A DNA stretch of 64,000 nucleotides from Verrucomicrobiota bacterium (GCA_016200005.1 JACQFP010000007.1:1-64000); one strand, 5' to 3'. Positions 1-10,051 are shown, counted from the stretch's first letter. The notes: a model not told the origin generated them from the letters alone. Numbers and translations are program-made.

Positions 1-240
1 CCCGCAGAGCCCTATCCTCCGCTGAAGCGAGGACACTTTGCGCCTCAGCAACGCACCCCTCAAGTAAAACAGCAGCGGCGCCCTCATCATTCCAGCTTTG
101 CTCGCACAGCCCTCTCCAACTTTGCTCGCACCACGACAGTGATAATTCACTCTGGTCGCCCATCGCCTCGGGCGAAATGCGGGACTGTGAAGGGATTGCG
201 GACACCATTCAACGCTCGTGATGGTGGCACAGCGTATGTG

Positions 241-1656
241 TTACTTGCCGAAGGCATAAAAATGGTCGGCAGTGCGGACATAAATTTTTCCGTCCGCGAT
301 GGCCGGGGTGGCCATGACCTGGCTCTCAAGATTGTTTCGCGCCAACACATTCAAGGTTTCACCGGCGGCCATGACCAGCACGATGCCTTGTTGCGACACG
401 AGATAGATTCGCCCTTTTGCTGCCACGGCAGATGAATAGTAATCGCCCGGCGCGCCTACGCGTTCGTCCTGATAAAAGGGTTTGCCGTTCTTCGCGTCGT
501 AGCACGAAGCGAGGCCGCCGTTCTTCATCGTGTAAAGCTTGCCGTCGTAATACAGCGGCGAAGATACGTACGGAAGACTGCGCGTCACTTTCCAAGCGAT
601 GTGCGTCTTCGTGATGTCGCCGTGCCCGCCCGGACGAATGGCCAGCAGCGCATTGCCGGCTTTGGCGAACATGTCGGCCATCCCCTGCCATTCCTCGCGC
701 GTGACCTTGCCGTCGTGGTTCACGTCGATTTGCGAGAAGCGATCGCCCACCGGCCCGGCGGGCAATTCAACCTTGGTGAACTTGCCGTCCTTGTTCTTGT
801 CGTATTGCGCGACGTAATCGTCGAACGGCGGCATCGTGAAGCGATCGCCCGCGTCCGCACCAATATTCCAACTCGCGCTGAACAACAAATCGTCGCCCGC
901 GGTGGGTGAACTGCACGCCACGCGAGAAGTGCCGGCCACCGTCCAAAGCTCCTTGCCGTTCTTCAAATCGTAGGACTTCAACCAAAGCGAGCCGGGCAAC
1001 ACGAGTTCTTCCGTTTCGCCATGACGCCAGACGAACGGCGTGGCGAAACCGCGACGAAACTCCGGTCGCTCCGTCATCCAAATTGTTTTGCCGGTGCGCT
1101 TGTCCACGGCGAGCAGATAAGCGCCGAGGTCCTGATCGCAATTTAAAATCAGCAGGTCGCCTTCGACAATCGGTGAAGAGCCGGCGCCCCATTCAACTTC
1201 CGGCGTCTTCAACGGCTTTCGCCACTGCTCCTTACCGTCGCAATCATACGCCAGCAAACCGAACGAACCGAAATAGACATAAACGATTTTACCATCGGTG
1301 GCAGGCGTCGGTGTGGCGGGATTGCCCAACGGATGCGTCGTCTCGAATTTCGCGACGGGTGCTTTTTGGCGCCAGAGAATCTGTCCCTTTTGTCGATCGA
1401 TGCACAGCGTTTCCAGTTTGGATTTGTCGAACGTCGTCAGGAAAATGCGATTGCTCCAAAGGCAGGGTGAGGAATTGCCCGACGCGATTTCAATTTTCCA
1501 AACCACATTTGAGGATGGGCCGAAACGGATGGGCGGGTCGCTCTTTTCGCCAATGGCCGAACCGTTCGGACCGCGGAACTGCGGCCAGTCGGATTCGCCC
1601 ATTACGCCGAAATCAATTATCAAGACCAAGGCAAAGGCGAGGATTAGTTGCTTCAT
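241..1656 (-). CDS. Exported PQQ-like beta-propeller protein with an EF-hand pair
   Basis: The 471-residue product begins with a hydrophobic signal peptide and continues as repeated propeller blades ending in motifs such as GKTIWMTERP, GKELWTV and GKIYVRTADHFYAFG. The N-terminal WPQFRGPNGSAIGE is typical of planctomycete and verrucomicrobial PQQ-like propellers that may bind PQQ or act as scaffolds. Two canonical calcium loops, DKNKDGKFTKVEL and DVNHDGKVTREEW, lie in the middle of the propeller rather than at an end. It starts 6 nt downstream of the stop of the ThDP enzyme on the same strand, so the two are probably co-transcribed. No catalytic partner is adjacent, so the substrate is unknown. 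The fold assignment is firm; the enzymatic role is not. Confidence 0.85.
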   Translation of the reverse strand: MKQLILAFALVLIIDFGVMGESDWPQFRGPNGSAIGEKSDPPIRFGPSSNVVWKIEIASGNSSPCLWSNRIFLTTFDKSKLETLCIDRQKGQILWRQKAPVAKFETTHPLGNPATPTPATDGKIVYVYFGSFGLLAYDCDGKEQWRKPLKTPEVEWGAGSSPIVEGDLLILNCDQDLGAYLLAVDKRTGKTIWMTERPEFRRGFATPFVWRHGETEELVLPGSLWLKSYDLKNGKELWTVAGTSRVACSSPTAGDDLLFSASWNIGADAGDRFTMPPFDDYVAQYDKNKDGKFTKVELPAGPVGDRFSQIDVNHDGKVTREEWQGMADMFAKAGNALLAIRPGGHGDITKTHIAWKVTRSLPYVSSPLYYDGKLYTMKNGGLASCYDAKNGKPFYQDERVGAPGDYYSSAVAAKGRIYLVSQQGIVLVMAAGETLNVLARNNLESQVMATPAIADGKIYVRTADHFYAFGK

Positions 1657-1662
1657 GACTTG

Positions 1663-3393
1663 TCACATCGAAACCGAGCCTTTTCGGAAGTCGGTTTTCC
1701 CAATGATTGCGTTGATGATGAAGGGAGTTCCGTTTCTAGAGGATTTCTTCGCTTCAACGACCGCCGCCTTGAAGGCGTCCAGGTTTTCAACGCGCACGCC
1801 GTCTGCGCCGAATGCCTTCCCAACGAATTGATAATCGCTGGACGCGAGATTCATTGCGCAGTCGCTTTTCAAAACCTCGACCTGATCGCGCGCAATTTGA
1901 CTCCAGCACGCATCGTTGCCGATCACCGACATGACCGGCAGCTTGTGGCGGACGAACGTGTCATATTCCATCAGGCTGTAAGCCGCGCTGCCGTCGCCGT
2001 AAACGATCCAGACATCGTGGTCCGGAAAAACAAGCTTCGCGCCCAACGCAAATCCTCCGCCCACACCCAGCGTGCCGAACGCGCCGGGGTCGAGCCATGA
2101 AAGCGGCTTGCGCGGTCGCAGTGTGTAGGCCGAGGTCGCGACGAAATCGCCGCCGTCGGCAACGAGAATGGTTTTGTCATCCAACGCAGGATCCAGTTCG
2201 CGAAAGAGTTTAAGCGGGTTGATGCCGCGATCCGTCGGCGCGTTGGCTTGCGCGTCGATGCTCGCTTCGCGCTTAACGTCACGGGCGCGCAGTGTTTCGA
2301 TCCAGCTTGAGCAATTGCCTCGAAAGCTACGCGCAAGGGCGATCAGGAAATCCTGCGGGTCGGCGTGAATGGGGAGGGTCGGTTTTTTATTCTTCGTCAA
2401 ATCCTCCTGGCTGCGATTGATGGAGATGAAGTGCCGTCCGCCGATATGCCGGCCATAATCCAGCCGGAAATCGTTCGGCACACCGGCAAGGATTATCAAA
2501 TCGGATTCCTTGATGGCTTCCTTTCGGTGATGGCGCATCTGAAGCGTGTTTTCTCTGCCAAGCAAACCTCTGCCCATGCCGCTCAGATAAACCGGGAGGC
2601 CGAGTTTGCTGACCGCCGCAGCGAGTTCATTTGCTTTCTGCGGATTCATCATGGCGCCGCTGCCGACCAATAATACGGGCCGTGCGGCAGCCCTCAGTTT
2701 GGGAATCGCTCCCTCAATCTGCGAAGAAGAATGCGTCGGATAAGAAATGTTCGACAAAGGGTTTTCAAAACACACCGCATCTTTTCCGGCAAACAGGTTC
2801 TTCGCGTGCCGGTTGACATACCACTGAACAATCCTGTCCCGGAAGCTTTTGGGAGCGCCGTCCTTGCTCTTCGCGCCGTACCAACTGCGGACGAGTTCCT
2901 CGTCATACAAAGTGTCGATCGGACATTCGACAAACACTGGGCCGGGAACTCCTTGCTGCGCCATCACAAATGCTTTTTCCAAAGTCGGAACAATCTCCCT
3001 GACCTTAGTAATCCCAGCCGCCCATTTCACGTTCGGCTTCATCAGCGACATCTGATCGATGTCCTGCAACGCGCCCCGACCTTTCAGCATGGTGGCGGCG
3101 GCGCCGCCCAATAATACGAGCGGCGATTGCGCGAGGTATGCGTTCCGCACGGCCGTGATCGTGTTGGTCAAGCCCGGACCCGCCGTGACCGTTGCCACTC
3201 CGGGAATTCCGGTGAGGCGTGAAACCGCATCCGCCGCAAACACGGCGTTGACTTCGTGGCGCGTATCGATGACCCGGATGCCGAGATTCTGCGCCGCCAC
3301 AAAAATGGGCGAGATATGACCGCCGCAAAGTGTGAATAAAAACCTGACCCCCTGCTTTTGCAATACGCGCGCAATGATTTCGCCGCCGTTCAT
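1663..3393 (-). CDS. Thiamine diphosphate-dependent acetolactate synthase-like enzyme
   Basis: The protein has the three-domain layout of ThDP enzymes. An N-terminal Pyr domain carries the catalytic glutamate in [12 protein letters not shown], followed by a central domain and a C-terminal PP domain with the [15 protein letters not shown] cofactor motif and a downstream N in VIGNDACW. Its length and the GGHISPIF stretch resemble the ILVBL / 2-hydroxyacyl-CoA lyase branch more than IlvB proper, and no IlvN regulatory subunit is present. The reading frame extends to a TTG at 3414, but the ATG at 3393 (MNGGEII) starts at the usual domain boundary, so I chose it; neither has a clear ribosome-binding site. 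It heads a leftward unit with the PQQ-like propeller and is divergent from the kinase gene. The substrate is unknown. Confidence 0.85.
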   Translation of the reverse strand: MNGGEIIARVLQKQGVRFLFTLCGGHISPIFVAAQNLGIRVIDTRHEVNAVFAADAVSRLTGIPGVATVTAGPGLTNTITAVRNAYLAQSPLVLLGGAAATMLKGRGALQDIDQMSLMKPNVKWAAGITKVREIVPTLEKAFVMAQQGVPGPVFVECPIDTLYDEELVRSWYGAKSKDGAPKSFRDRIVQWYVNRHAKNLFAGKDAVCFENPLSNISYPTHSSSQIEGAIPKLRAAARPVLLVGSGAMMNPQKANELAAAVSKLGLPVYLSGMGRGLLGRENTLQMRHHRKEAIKESDLIILAGVPNDFRLDYGRHIGGRHFISINRSQEDLTKNKKPTLPIHADPQDFLIALARSFRGNCSSWIETLRARDVKREASIDAQANAPTDRGINPLKLFRELDPALDDKTILVADGGDFVATSAYTLRPRKPLSWLDPGAFGTLGVGGGFALGAKLVFPDHDVWIVYGDGSAAYSLMEYDTFVRHKLPVMSVIGNDACWSQIARDQVEVLKSDCAMNLASSDYQFVGKAFGADGVRVENLDAFKAAVVEAKKSSRNGTPFIINAIIGKTDFRKGSVSM

Positions 3394-3689
3394 GTAACCA
3401 GTCGTTCGTGTCAATGTTCAGGCATGTTTGGAATCCCCGAGAGCAAGCCCGCCGGAGCAAAGAGCGTCAAGCTGTATCTCGACAACGCCGCAGTGAGATC
3501 CAAACTACTGTCACGAACCGGAGGCCGCCCTGTTCAGTTTCGGTACACGTCGGACACTCCGACAACCTCAAACTTGACCCAATCACGCTGCCAAAACCAT
3601 GCGAAACACAGCAAACACCCGTACCAGTCGCTGCCTTGAATTGCAGAAATCCGCGGCTGCAGCAGGGCATAAAATCTGCATCCCTTTCA

Positions 3690-5156
3690 ATGCTTATGAG
3701 TAACAATTTCTACATTGCCTGCGAGCTTGGCGCGGATACCGGTCGGATCATGTTGGGCAGCCTGCACCAGGGCAAACTCACGATGAGCGAAGCCCGCCGT
3801 TTCCAGAACCTTACCGTCAAGGAAAATGGCTCGCTTCAATGGAACATCCCCCAGTTATACCAGGAGACCCTGGCCGGCCTGCGCGGCGTCGGCGCTTATG
3901 AAGAACCCGTCGAAAGCATCAGTTGCAACTCGTGGGCGGCGGATTACCTGCTCTTTGAACAAGATGGTTCATTGATCACGCCGACCTTTCATCATCACGA
4001 TCCCCGCTCCGACGAGGGAATGAAGAATGTCTTCTCGAAAGTACCGTGGGAAACCATTTACGAAGAAACCGGCGTACAACAGAGGTCGATGAATACGCTC
4101 TTCCAATTGGGTGCGGAGAAGTCGCGTCGTCTGAACCACGCTCAACTCATGCCGGTCGCCGATGGGTTCAATTATCTGCTGGCAGGTGTCCCGCGTATTG
4201 AAATGTCCCTGGCCAGTCCGACCCAGCTTTACAATCCCGTCACCAGGAATTGGTCAGACCGCTTGCTCAATGCCCTTCGGCTGTCGCCGAACCTGTTCCC
4301 GCCAGTCGTGCGGGCCGGCACGGTGCTCGGAGCGCTCCGCCCGGAAGTCGTCAAGGCGACCGGGTTGGAGGACGCTCAGGTCGTCACGTCCTGTTCGCAC
4401 GAGATCGCCGCCGCGCTGGCCGGGCTGCCCATCGACAAAGGCGAGAGCTGGGCTTATCTGCGCACCGGCTCGTGGGCGGTCATGGGCACCGAGCTTGACG
4501 AACCCATCATAAACGACGCCAGTCGGGAAATGAAATTTACCAATGAGATCGGCTACGGCGGTTCGGTCCGTTTCTCCAAGCGCGCGGTTGGTTTCTGGAT
4601 TTTGGAAGAATGCCAGCGCTTCTGGATGGCAAAGGATCGCGCCCTGGACAGTGACATGCTCACGCACCTCGCTGGTTCCTCAACCCCGTTCGAATCGTTG
4701 GTCAACCTGGCCGACCCGCGGTTCCTCGCGCCGGGCGACATGCCGCTGAAGATCCAGGCGTTCTGCCGGGAAACCAATCAAACCGTTCCGCGCAAGCCCG
4801 GTCCCATCATCCGCTGCGTGCTTGAAAGCTTGGCCTTGTTGTATCGCAAGACGCTCTGGGAGATCGAGTCGCTTACCGGCCGCGAGATTACGAGGCTCTA
4901 CATTCTTGGCGAACCCACCAACACCTTGTTGAATCATTTCACGGCCAATGCGCTGCGGATTCCCGTGGTCATCGCTCCAACCGACGCCACCTCGATTGGC
5001 AACGTCGTGGTTCAAGCCCTCGCCTTGGGTCACATCCGGTCGCTCGACCACGCGCGGGAGATTGTGCGCAATTCCTTCAAGATGGAAACCATTGTCCCGC
5101 ACGCCGTCGCCTGGGATGCCGCTTACGACCGGCTCGCCGAAATCTGTTCCGCCTGA
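3690..5156 (+). CDS. Rhamnulokinase-like FGGY-family carbohydrate kinase
   Basis: This FGGY-superfamily sugar kinase is predicted to phosphorylate L-rhamnulose or a similar ketose in the cytoplasm. It has the N-terminal phosphate-binding motif ELGADTGRIMLGSL, the substrate-domain CNSWAADYLL, and the C-terminal FTNEIGYGGSVRFSKRAVGF followed by WILEECQRFW, which matches the RhaB pattern. From the ATG at 3690 it is 488 residues, very close to the usual length of RhaB. The open frame extends upstream to 3408, but that part is low-complexity and unrelated to kinases. A second ATG at 3696 is equally possible. No rhamnose isomerase or aldolase is next to it, so the exact sugar is inferred. Confidence 0.8.
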   Translation: MLMSNNFYIACELGADTGRIMLGSLHQGKLTMSEARRFQNLTVKENGSLQWNIPQLYQETLAGLRGVGAYEEPVESISCNSWAADYLLFEQDGSLITPTFHHHDPRSDEGMKNVFSKVPWETIYEETGVQQRSMNTLFQLGAEKSRRLNHAQLMPVADGFNYLLAGVPRIEMSLASPTQLYNPVTRNWSDRLLNALRLSPNLFPPVVRAGTVLGALRPEVVKATGLEDAQVVTSCSHEIAAALAGLPIDKGESWAYLRTGSWAVMGTELDEPIINDASREMKFTNEIGYGGSVRFSKRAVGFWILEECQRFWMAKDRALDSDMLTHLAGSSTPFESLVNLADPRFLAPGDMPLKIQAFCRETNQTVPRKPGPIIRCVLESLALLYRKTLWEIESLTGREITRLYILGEPTNTLLNHFTANALRIPVVIAPTDATSIGNVVVQALALGHIRSLDHAREIVRNSFKMETIVPHAVAWDAAYDRLAEICSA

Positions 5157-5412
5157 TCGGCGACGACCCCATCCGTAACCATGCGAGGCCGAGGACGGCC
5201 TCAGCTTTACTGCACGTCCGCAGATCCAACAGACCGTCCAAAACTGTCGAGGTGCGATGCAGCCGCCGGCGTGAGGAGGCGGATTCCCTGACAAATCGCA
5301 ATCTTCTGTGCGCCTCCTTGCCTTGGTTACTCTTGAAGGGGCTGTTGGAGCGGTTGCCAAAATAGATTTCCGGAAAGAAACACGCAAACCACTCACCCGG
5401 TCTTCGACCACG

Positions 5413-5450
5413 CTCTCCCCATCGGATGGGGAGAGGGACGGGGTGAGGGG
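5413..5450. repeat. Perfect 11-bp palindrome of a dispersed REP-like type
   Basis: CTCTCCCCATC and GATGGGGAGAG (5413-5423 and 5425-5435) are perfect inverted repeats around a single G, followed by the G-rich tail GGACGGGGTGAGGGG. Hairpins of this composition occur as dispersed intergenic repeats in many GC-rich bacteria. It is the only notable element in the gene-free stretch 5157-5532 between two convergent genes, where it could help stop transcription, although there is no T-run. I see no coding potential in that gap. Confidence 0.6.
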
Positions 5451-5532
5451 CTATCCGGAAATTAATTTTGGCAAATAGTATAGTCAGGAGCCGGAGGTCA
5501 GAATGGTTCCCAAGCACCTGAGAATTTCCGGC

Positions 5533-7017
5533 TTAAGACTCTGAAACATCCTCGGAAAGTTTTCGATACAAGGTGGCAAGGCTGACACCGAGCAGCAACG
5601 CGGCTTTTTCCTTGTCGCCACCGGTTTGAGCGAGGGTGCGGTTGAGGAAGGCCAACTCTTGTTCGCGCAAAAATGTTTTCAGCGGAACACCCGGTTGCGC
5701 GGCGGGTGACTCCGGAGCCGCCAGAAATGTTGTGTCGTGCGTATTGCTCAAGGGATACAGCGCGGTGGCCGGAACGTCTGGCAACGTCAAGGTGGCGGAT
5801 GACAATTCCACTGAGGAAGCGGCGATCTGGTCTTTGGTGAGATTCTTCAATAGGGCGGGGGGAAGATCGGCGACTTGTATGATGTCCGCTTCGCACAACG
5901 TGGCGGCGCGTTCGATGGCGTTCTCCAGTTCGCGAACGTTGCCTGGCCTATCATAAACGCAAAGGACATCCATTGCCGGGCGCGTGATTTGAAATGGCTT
6001 GCCGGTTCGCGGGTTGACCTTGTTTTTCAAGAAATGGGCGACGAGCAACGGAATGTCATCAATGCGTTCGCGCAGACTGGGCAGCGGGATCGGAATGACA
6101 TTGAGCCGGTAATAAAGGTCTTCGCGGAAGCTGCCGTCCTTGACTTTTGTCTCAAGCGGCTCGTTGGTGGCGGCGACCACGCGAACGTTGACATAGGTTG
6201 GGGTGTTGTCGCCGACGCGGCGCACTTCGCGTTCCTGCAAGACCCGCAACAAGCGGCTTTGAAGCATGGGCGACATGGAACCAACTTCGTCCAGCAGAAT
6301 GGTGCCGCCGTCGGCTTCGTGAAAAAGACCTTTCTTATCGTTGATTGCGCCGGTGAAAGCGCCTTTGCGATGACCGAACAGCTCGGACTCCAGCAGGTTT
6401 TCCGGCAACGCGCTGCAATTGACCGGCACAAACGGCGCGAACTGGCGGTGGCTGTTATAATGCAGGGCGCGGGCCACCAATTCCTTGCCGGTGCCACTTT
6501 CACCGAGAATGAGAATGGTGCTATCGGTGTCGGCCACGCGCTCGATCAACTTGAAAACCGATTGCATCTTGGGCGCGCTGCCGATGATCTGGCTGAATTG
6601 ATATTTTTTCTTGAGTTGCTTGCGGAGGTAAAAATTTTCGGAGATGGCCTCGTTGTAGGAGAGGGCACGTTGCACACAGAGTTTGAGCTCGTCCAGCTTG
6701 AAGGGCTTTTCGAGGTAGTCGTAGGCGCCTTTCTTCATCGCCTCGACCGCGGTCTCGATCGAACCAAAGCCGGTGATCACAATGACCACGGCCGGGGGAT
6801 TGAGGGCACGCGCCTTCTGCAAAATCTCCATGCCATGAGCGCGGGTTTTGTCGAAGTAAAGATCAGTGATCACCAGTTCGGGCGAGTGCGTCTGAAGCGC
6901 GGCGATGGCGGTGGTGCCATTGGTGAAGGGAAATACTTCATGCCCTCCTTCGCGTAACATCTCGGTGACCATCTGGAGCATGGTCAATTCGTCGTCCACG
7001 AGCAATACTCTGGCCAT
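5533..7017 (-). CDS. Sigma-54-dependent response regulator (NtrC family)
   Basis: The 494-residue protein has three domains. The receiver domain carries the phosphoacceptor Asp at about residue 52 (VITDLYF) and the conserved Lys in YLEKPFKL. The AAA+ sigma-54 interaction domain has Walker A GESGTGKE at about 172-179, the GAFTGA loop at about 219-224 and Walker B TILLDE. A C-terminal Fis-type helix-turn-helix ends at LLGVSLATLYRKL. The intact GAFTGA shows it can contact sigma-54 and activate transcription. No histidine kinase is adjacent. It follows the PilC-like gene by 97 nt on the same strand, so control of pilus or secretion genes in the manner of PilR is plausible but inferred. Confidence 0.93.
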   Translation of the reverse strand: MARVLLVDDELTMLQMVTEMLREGGHEVFPFTNGTTAIAALQTHSPELVITDLYFDKTRAHGMEILQKARALNPPAVVIVITGFGSIETAVEAMKKGAYDYLEKPFKLDELKLCVQRALSYNEAISENFYLRKQLKKKYQFSQIIGSAPKMQSVFKLIERVADTDSTILILGESGTGKELVARALHYNSHRQFAPFVPVNCSALPENLLESELFGHRKGAFTGAINDKKGLFHEADGGTILLDEVGSMSPMLQSRLLRVLQEREVRRVGDNTPTYVNVRVVAATNEPLETKVKDGSFREDLYYRLNVIPIPLPSLRERIDDIPLLVAHFLKNKVNPRTGKPFQITRPAMDVLCVYDRPGNVRELENAIERAATLCEADIIQVADLPPALLKNLTKDQIAASSVELSSATLTLPDVPATALYPLSNTHDTTFLAAPESPAAQPGVPLKTFLREQELAFLNRTLAQTGGDKEKAALLLGVSLATLYRKLSEDVSES

Positions 7018-7114
7018 TGCGGGGAAGCTAATTCAAAAGTGCTGGGATGGGCAAGCAGGATTGTGTTCCGGGGTTTCGCCGCGGTCAGTCTGCAGCGACG
7101 AAACCGCAACGTCA

Positions 7115-8329
7115 CTACTTCCTCTGCGGGCTGACGATGTCGCTCAGTTTGAAGATCGGCAGGAACATGCAAATGACCATGCCGCCGACAATCACGCCCA
7201 GCACCACGATGAGAATCGGTTCAATCAGTGCGGTCAACCCGGAGAGCGTCGTCTCAATCTCTTCATCCAAAAAGTCAGAGATGCGCTCCAGCATGTCGTC
7301 GATTTTTCCGGTCTGTTCACCAGCCGTAATCATGCGGATGATCATGGCAGGAAAGATCGGGTGTTTTCCTAGGGCCACCGAAATGCCTTCACCGCGCTCG
7401 ATGTCTCCGGCGGCGACTTTGATGGCTTTTTCCATGATGACGTTGCCGCAAATGTTCGCGACGATGCTCAGGACTTCCAGGATCGGCACGCCGCTGCGAA
7501 CCAGCGACGCAAAGGTGCGCGTAAAGCGGGCGAGGCAGATCTTGTGTGCGATGGACCCGAAAATTGGCAGTTTGATGCGTCGGGAATCCCAGAATTCCCG
7601 GCCGGCCGGCGTCTTGATGAAATAAAACCAGGCGTACACGATGCCGCCGCCGCCGAGCAGGATCACCAGCAAATAATGTTTCACGACATTGCTGAGGTTG
7701 ATCAGGAATTGTGTGGGCGCCGGTAACTTCGCGCCAAAGCCACTGAAGATTTCGCCGAAAACGGGCACCACTTTGACGAGCAGGAAGATGGTGATTCCAA
7801 TCGCCACAATCGTCACTGCCGTGGGATACATCATGGCGGATTTGATTTTTTTGCGCAGCCGGGCGCTGTTTTCCAGATAAGTCGCCAGCCGGGCCAGGAT
7901 CGTCGCCAATAACCCGCCCTTCTCGCCAGCCGCCACCATGCTGACATATAGCCGGCTGAAGGCTTTGGGATGCTTCTGCAAGGCTTCGGAAAAACTGTCG
8001 CCACCTTCCACGCGCGTGCAGACGTCCTTGATGACGTCGCGCATGACTTTATTCGTGGTTTGCTCGGCCAACCCTTGCAGCGAGGTGACCATCCCCAGAC
8101 CGGCATCGATCATGGTGGCCAGTTGCCGGGTAAAAATCACCAATTCGGCCAGCGAAACGCGGCCGCCGCCGGTTTTTCCCTTTTTGCTTAGTTTTTCCTG
8201 AATGGAAACCACCAGGAGATTTCGATTCAACAACGCCGAAATCGCCGCCTGCTCAGAACCGGCTTCCACCGTGCTGCGGATTTCGCGGCCGGTGCCAGTT
8301 TCGCGCGCCACATAAGAAAAAGAAGGCAT
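7115..8329 (-). CDS. PilC/GspF-type inner-membrane platform protein
   Basis: This is the polytopic inner-membrane protein at the base of type IV pili or type II secretion systems. Two copies of the F domain are visible: one with LAELVIFTRQLATMIDAGLG and AAGEKGGLLATILARLA, the other with FTRTFASLVRSGVPILEVL and TAGEQTGKIDDMLERI. The C-terminus ends in a membrane helix and FLPIFKLSDIV. The start at 8329 (MPSFSYVARE) gives 404 residues, the normal family length; the open frame runs 12 codons further but lacks homology. No PilB, PilT or pilin gene is adjacent, so it is an orphan here, associated only with the downstream NtrC-type regulator. A pseudopilin lies 26 kb away. Confidence 0.92.
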   Translation of the reverse strand: MPSFSYVARETGTGREIRSTVEAGSEQAAISALLNRNLLVVSIQEKLSKKGKTGGGRVSLAELVIFTRQLATMIDAGLGMVTSLQGLAEQTTNKVMRDVIKDVCTRVEGGDSFSEALQKHPKAFSRLYVSMVAAGEKGGLLATILARLATYLENSARLRKKIKSAMMYPTAVTIVAIGITIFLLVKVVPVFGEIFSGFGAKLPAPTQFLINLSNVVKHYLLVILLGGGGIVYAWFYFIKTPAGREFWDSRRIKLPIFGSIAHKICLARFTRTFASLVRSGVPILEVLSIVANICGNVIMEKAIKVAAGDIERGEGISVALGKHPIFPAMIIRMITAGEQTGKIDDMLERISDFLDEEIETTLSGLTALIEPILIVVLGVIVGGMVICMFLPIFKLSDIVSPQRK

Positions 8330-8674
8330 AACAATTACCGTTCTGGTTGATAATGATTCCCGCAATACATTGCAAGCACTAGCTTGATTTGCGTTCGCAT
8401 AAATTCAGTTACCATTTTCGTCGGTCATGCTCTGTCCAGATGAATTCTTTTTTTGCACACCGCACCATGATGCAAAACAGGTGGTGGCACCGGAGCACCA
8501 TTCCGATCAAAAAAGCATTTCCTGTTCCGGTGTGCCGAACACAGCCCTCCCAGCAGACACGACCACCTCCAAAACGTCGGCTTTCGAGTAGAAAGGATGT
8601 GGCCCGCTATAGAACGGCAAAACTGCGCGGAAAGCCGCACGGGATTCGAAATGAAAATAGTTGAAAAATACTTG

Positions 8675-8703
8675 TTGTCAAACCAAAGGCTTTCCCCTAG
8701 ATT
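8675..8703 (+). promoter_or_regulatory. Putative sigma-70-type promoter of the first porin gene
   Basis: TTGTCA at 8675-8680 is followed after exactly 17 nt by TAGATT at 8698-8703, a 5/6 and 4/6 match to the consensus hexamers. It lies about 100 nt upstream of the porin start and just upstream of the paired palindromes. The rest of the gap 8330-8674 shows nothing I can interpret; reading frames there are shadows. Confidence 0.4.
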
Positions 8704-8713
8704 CGCCGGCAAA

Positions 8714-8750
8714 TGCACCATTTTGGTGCACGGGTAAACTGTGTTTACCC
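8714..8750 (+). promoter_or_regulatory. Two adjacent perfect hairpins in the first porin leader
   Basis: TGCACCA-ttt-TGGTGCA (8714-8730) is followed after one base by GGGTAAAC-tgt-GTTTACCC (8732-8750). Both are perfect inverted repeats with 3-nt centres. They lie just after the predicted promoter and about 50 nt before the porin start, where they could be operators for dimeric regulators or stabilising mRNA stem-loops. A strong ribosome-binding site, GGAGG at 8789-8793, follows. Confidence 0.6.
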
Positions 8751-8800
8751 CCCAATGCATATAAAAACAAAACAGAACCAACAACATCGGAGGAACCAAA

Positions 8801-10030
8801 ATGAAGTTTAATAAATGGACACTAGGTCTGGCCGCTGTCGGAGTGGTCAGTCTCGCCTCTGCAGTCAAGGCCGAAGAAAGAGCGAGCGCGGTGATGACTG
8901 CGCTTTCTTCCACAACCCTGAGCGGTTACGTGGATACTTCGGCACAGTGGAACATTGGTAACGGCAACGAAAACAGTCCACCGTACAAATTCGGAGGCCC
9001 CGAAAAGGCCGATGGGTTTAATCTGAACGTGGTCCAATTGAGGCTGGAAAAGCCATTGGATGAATCCGAATGGGCAGCCGGATACCGAGTGGACCTGTGG
9101 TTTGGACCCGACGCCAACACGCTCAACACCCAAAATGGTGGATCGACCACGGCCTTTCCAGGCCGCGATTTCGCGGTCCGCCAGGCTTATGTCGCCCTGC
9201 GCGCCCCGGTGGGCAACGGCATCGACTTCAAGGTTGGTGTGTTCGACAGTATCATCGGGTACGAGTCGGTGGAATCGCCGAGCAATCCCAACTTCACCCG
9301 TTCTTACGGCCATTCGATCGAGCCGCAAACTCACACGGGTGTCTTGGCGAGTTACCGGTTTAGCGACTTGGTTAGCGCCACCGTGGGTATTGCCAATACA
9401 GTCGGACCGATAATCAACAATCGCGCCTTCGATGTCCCCGGCGATACTGACCGTAACAAGGCAGAATCGTATAAGACCTACATGGCTTCCCTCGCGTTCA
9501 CGGCGCCAAGCGATTGGGGATTCTTGTCGGGCTCTTCGCTGTATGCGGGCATTGTCAACGGTTTCAATGACAACGAGGTCAGCAGCGACTTGGATCAAAA
9601 CACAACCAGCTACTACGTTGGTGCTACTCTGGCAACTCCGATTGCCGGGTTGCGGCTTGGCGGATCGTTCGACTTCCTCGACGTCCACAATTCCAACGAT
9701 CAGGCATGGGCGATCGCGGGTTATGCTTCGTACCAGGCAACGGAAAAGTTGAGTTTGCATGCGCGCGGCGAATACCTGCGCGACAGCACCAGCAACAATG
9801 GCCCCATGCTGTTTTCTCACCTATCTTCCAAGAACCAACCCAGAGTGTTGGCACTCACGGGCACGATTCAATATGACCTGTGGAAGAACGTGATCAGCCG
9901 GTTGGAAGCGCGCTGGGATCATTCCTTCGAAGGCGAACAATTCGGTGCCGATGGATCGCACGAGAATTATTTCGCCGGCCACAGCGATAACGCCTACGTC
10001 CTGCTCGCGAACATCATCTACAAGTTCTAA
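8801..10030 (+). CDS. Outer-membrane porin, BBP2/OmpL-like (first of two)
   Basis: The 409-residue protein has a signal peptide ending in ASAVKAEE and then many alternating amphipathic strands, closing with the aromatic C-terminal strand YVLLANIIYKF expected for barrel insertion by the BAM machinery. The pattern GYVDTSAQWNIGN near the start, FAVRQAYVALRAPVGNGIDFKVG and the repeated glycine-rich turns match the putative beta-barrel porin-2 family. It probably forms a diffusion channel; the solute is unknown. GGAGG sits 7 nt before the ATG, and an intrinsic terminator follows, so it is a monocistronic, probably abundant transcript. It is a clear paralogue of the next gene: the first 45 residues are nearly identical and both are 409 residues long. 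Confidence 0.85.
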   Translation: MKFNKWTLGLAAVGVVSLASAVKAEERASAVMTALSSTTLSGYVDTSAQWNIGNGNENSPPYKFGGPEKADGFNLNVVQLRLEKPLDESEWAAGYRVDLWFGPDANTLNTQNGGSTTAFPGRDFAVRQAYVALRAPVGNGIDFKVGVFDSIIGYESVESPSNPNFTRSYGHSIEPQTHTGVLASYRFSDLVSATVGIANTVGPIINNRAFDVPGDTDRNKAESYKTYMASLAFTAPSDWGFLSGSSLYAGIVNGFNDNEVSSDLDQNTTSYYVGATLATPIAGLRLGGSFDFLDVHNSNDQAWAIAGYASYQATEKLSLHARGEYLRDSTSNNGPMLFSHLSSKNQPRVLALTGTIQYDLWKNVISRLEARWDHSFEGEQFGADGSHENYFAGHSDNAYVLLANIIYKF

Positions 10031-10051
10031 GCTGGCTTGGAACCTTTGATG

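Noticed and set aside
906-1658. 250-codon open frame opposite the PQQ-like gene
   Set aside because: Composition is Arg/Ser/Pro-rich shadow coding; the opposite strand carries a clear homologous protein.
3408-3689. N-terminal extension of the rhamnulokinase frame
   Set aside because: The extra 94 residues are unlike any kinase and the family length fits the ATG at 3690.
5875-6957. 360-codon frame antisense to the NtrC-type gene
   Set aside because: It lies completely within a well-supported sigma-54 activator; typical GC-rich antisense frame.
8822-9820. 332-codon frame antisense to the first porin
   Set aside because: No export or domain pattern; the porin strand has signal peptide, RBS and terminator.
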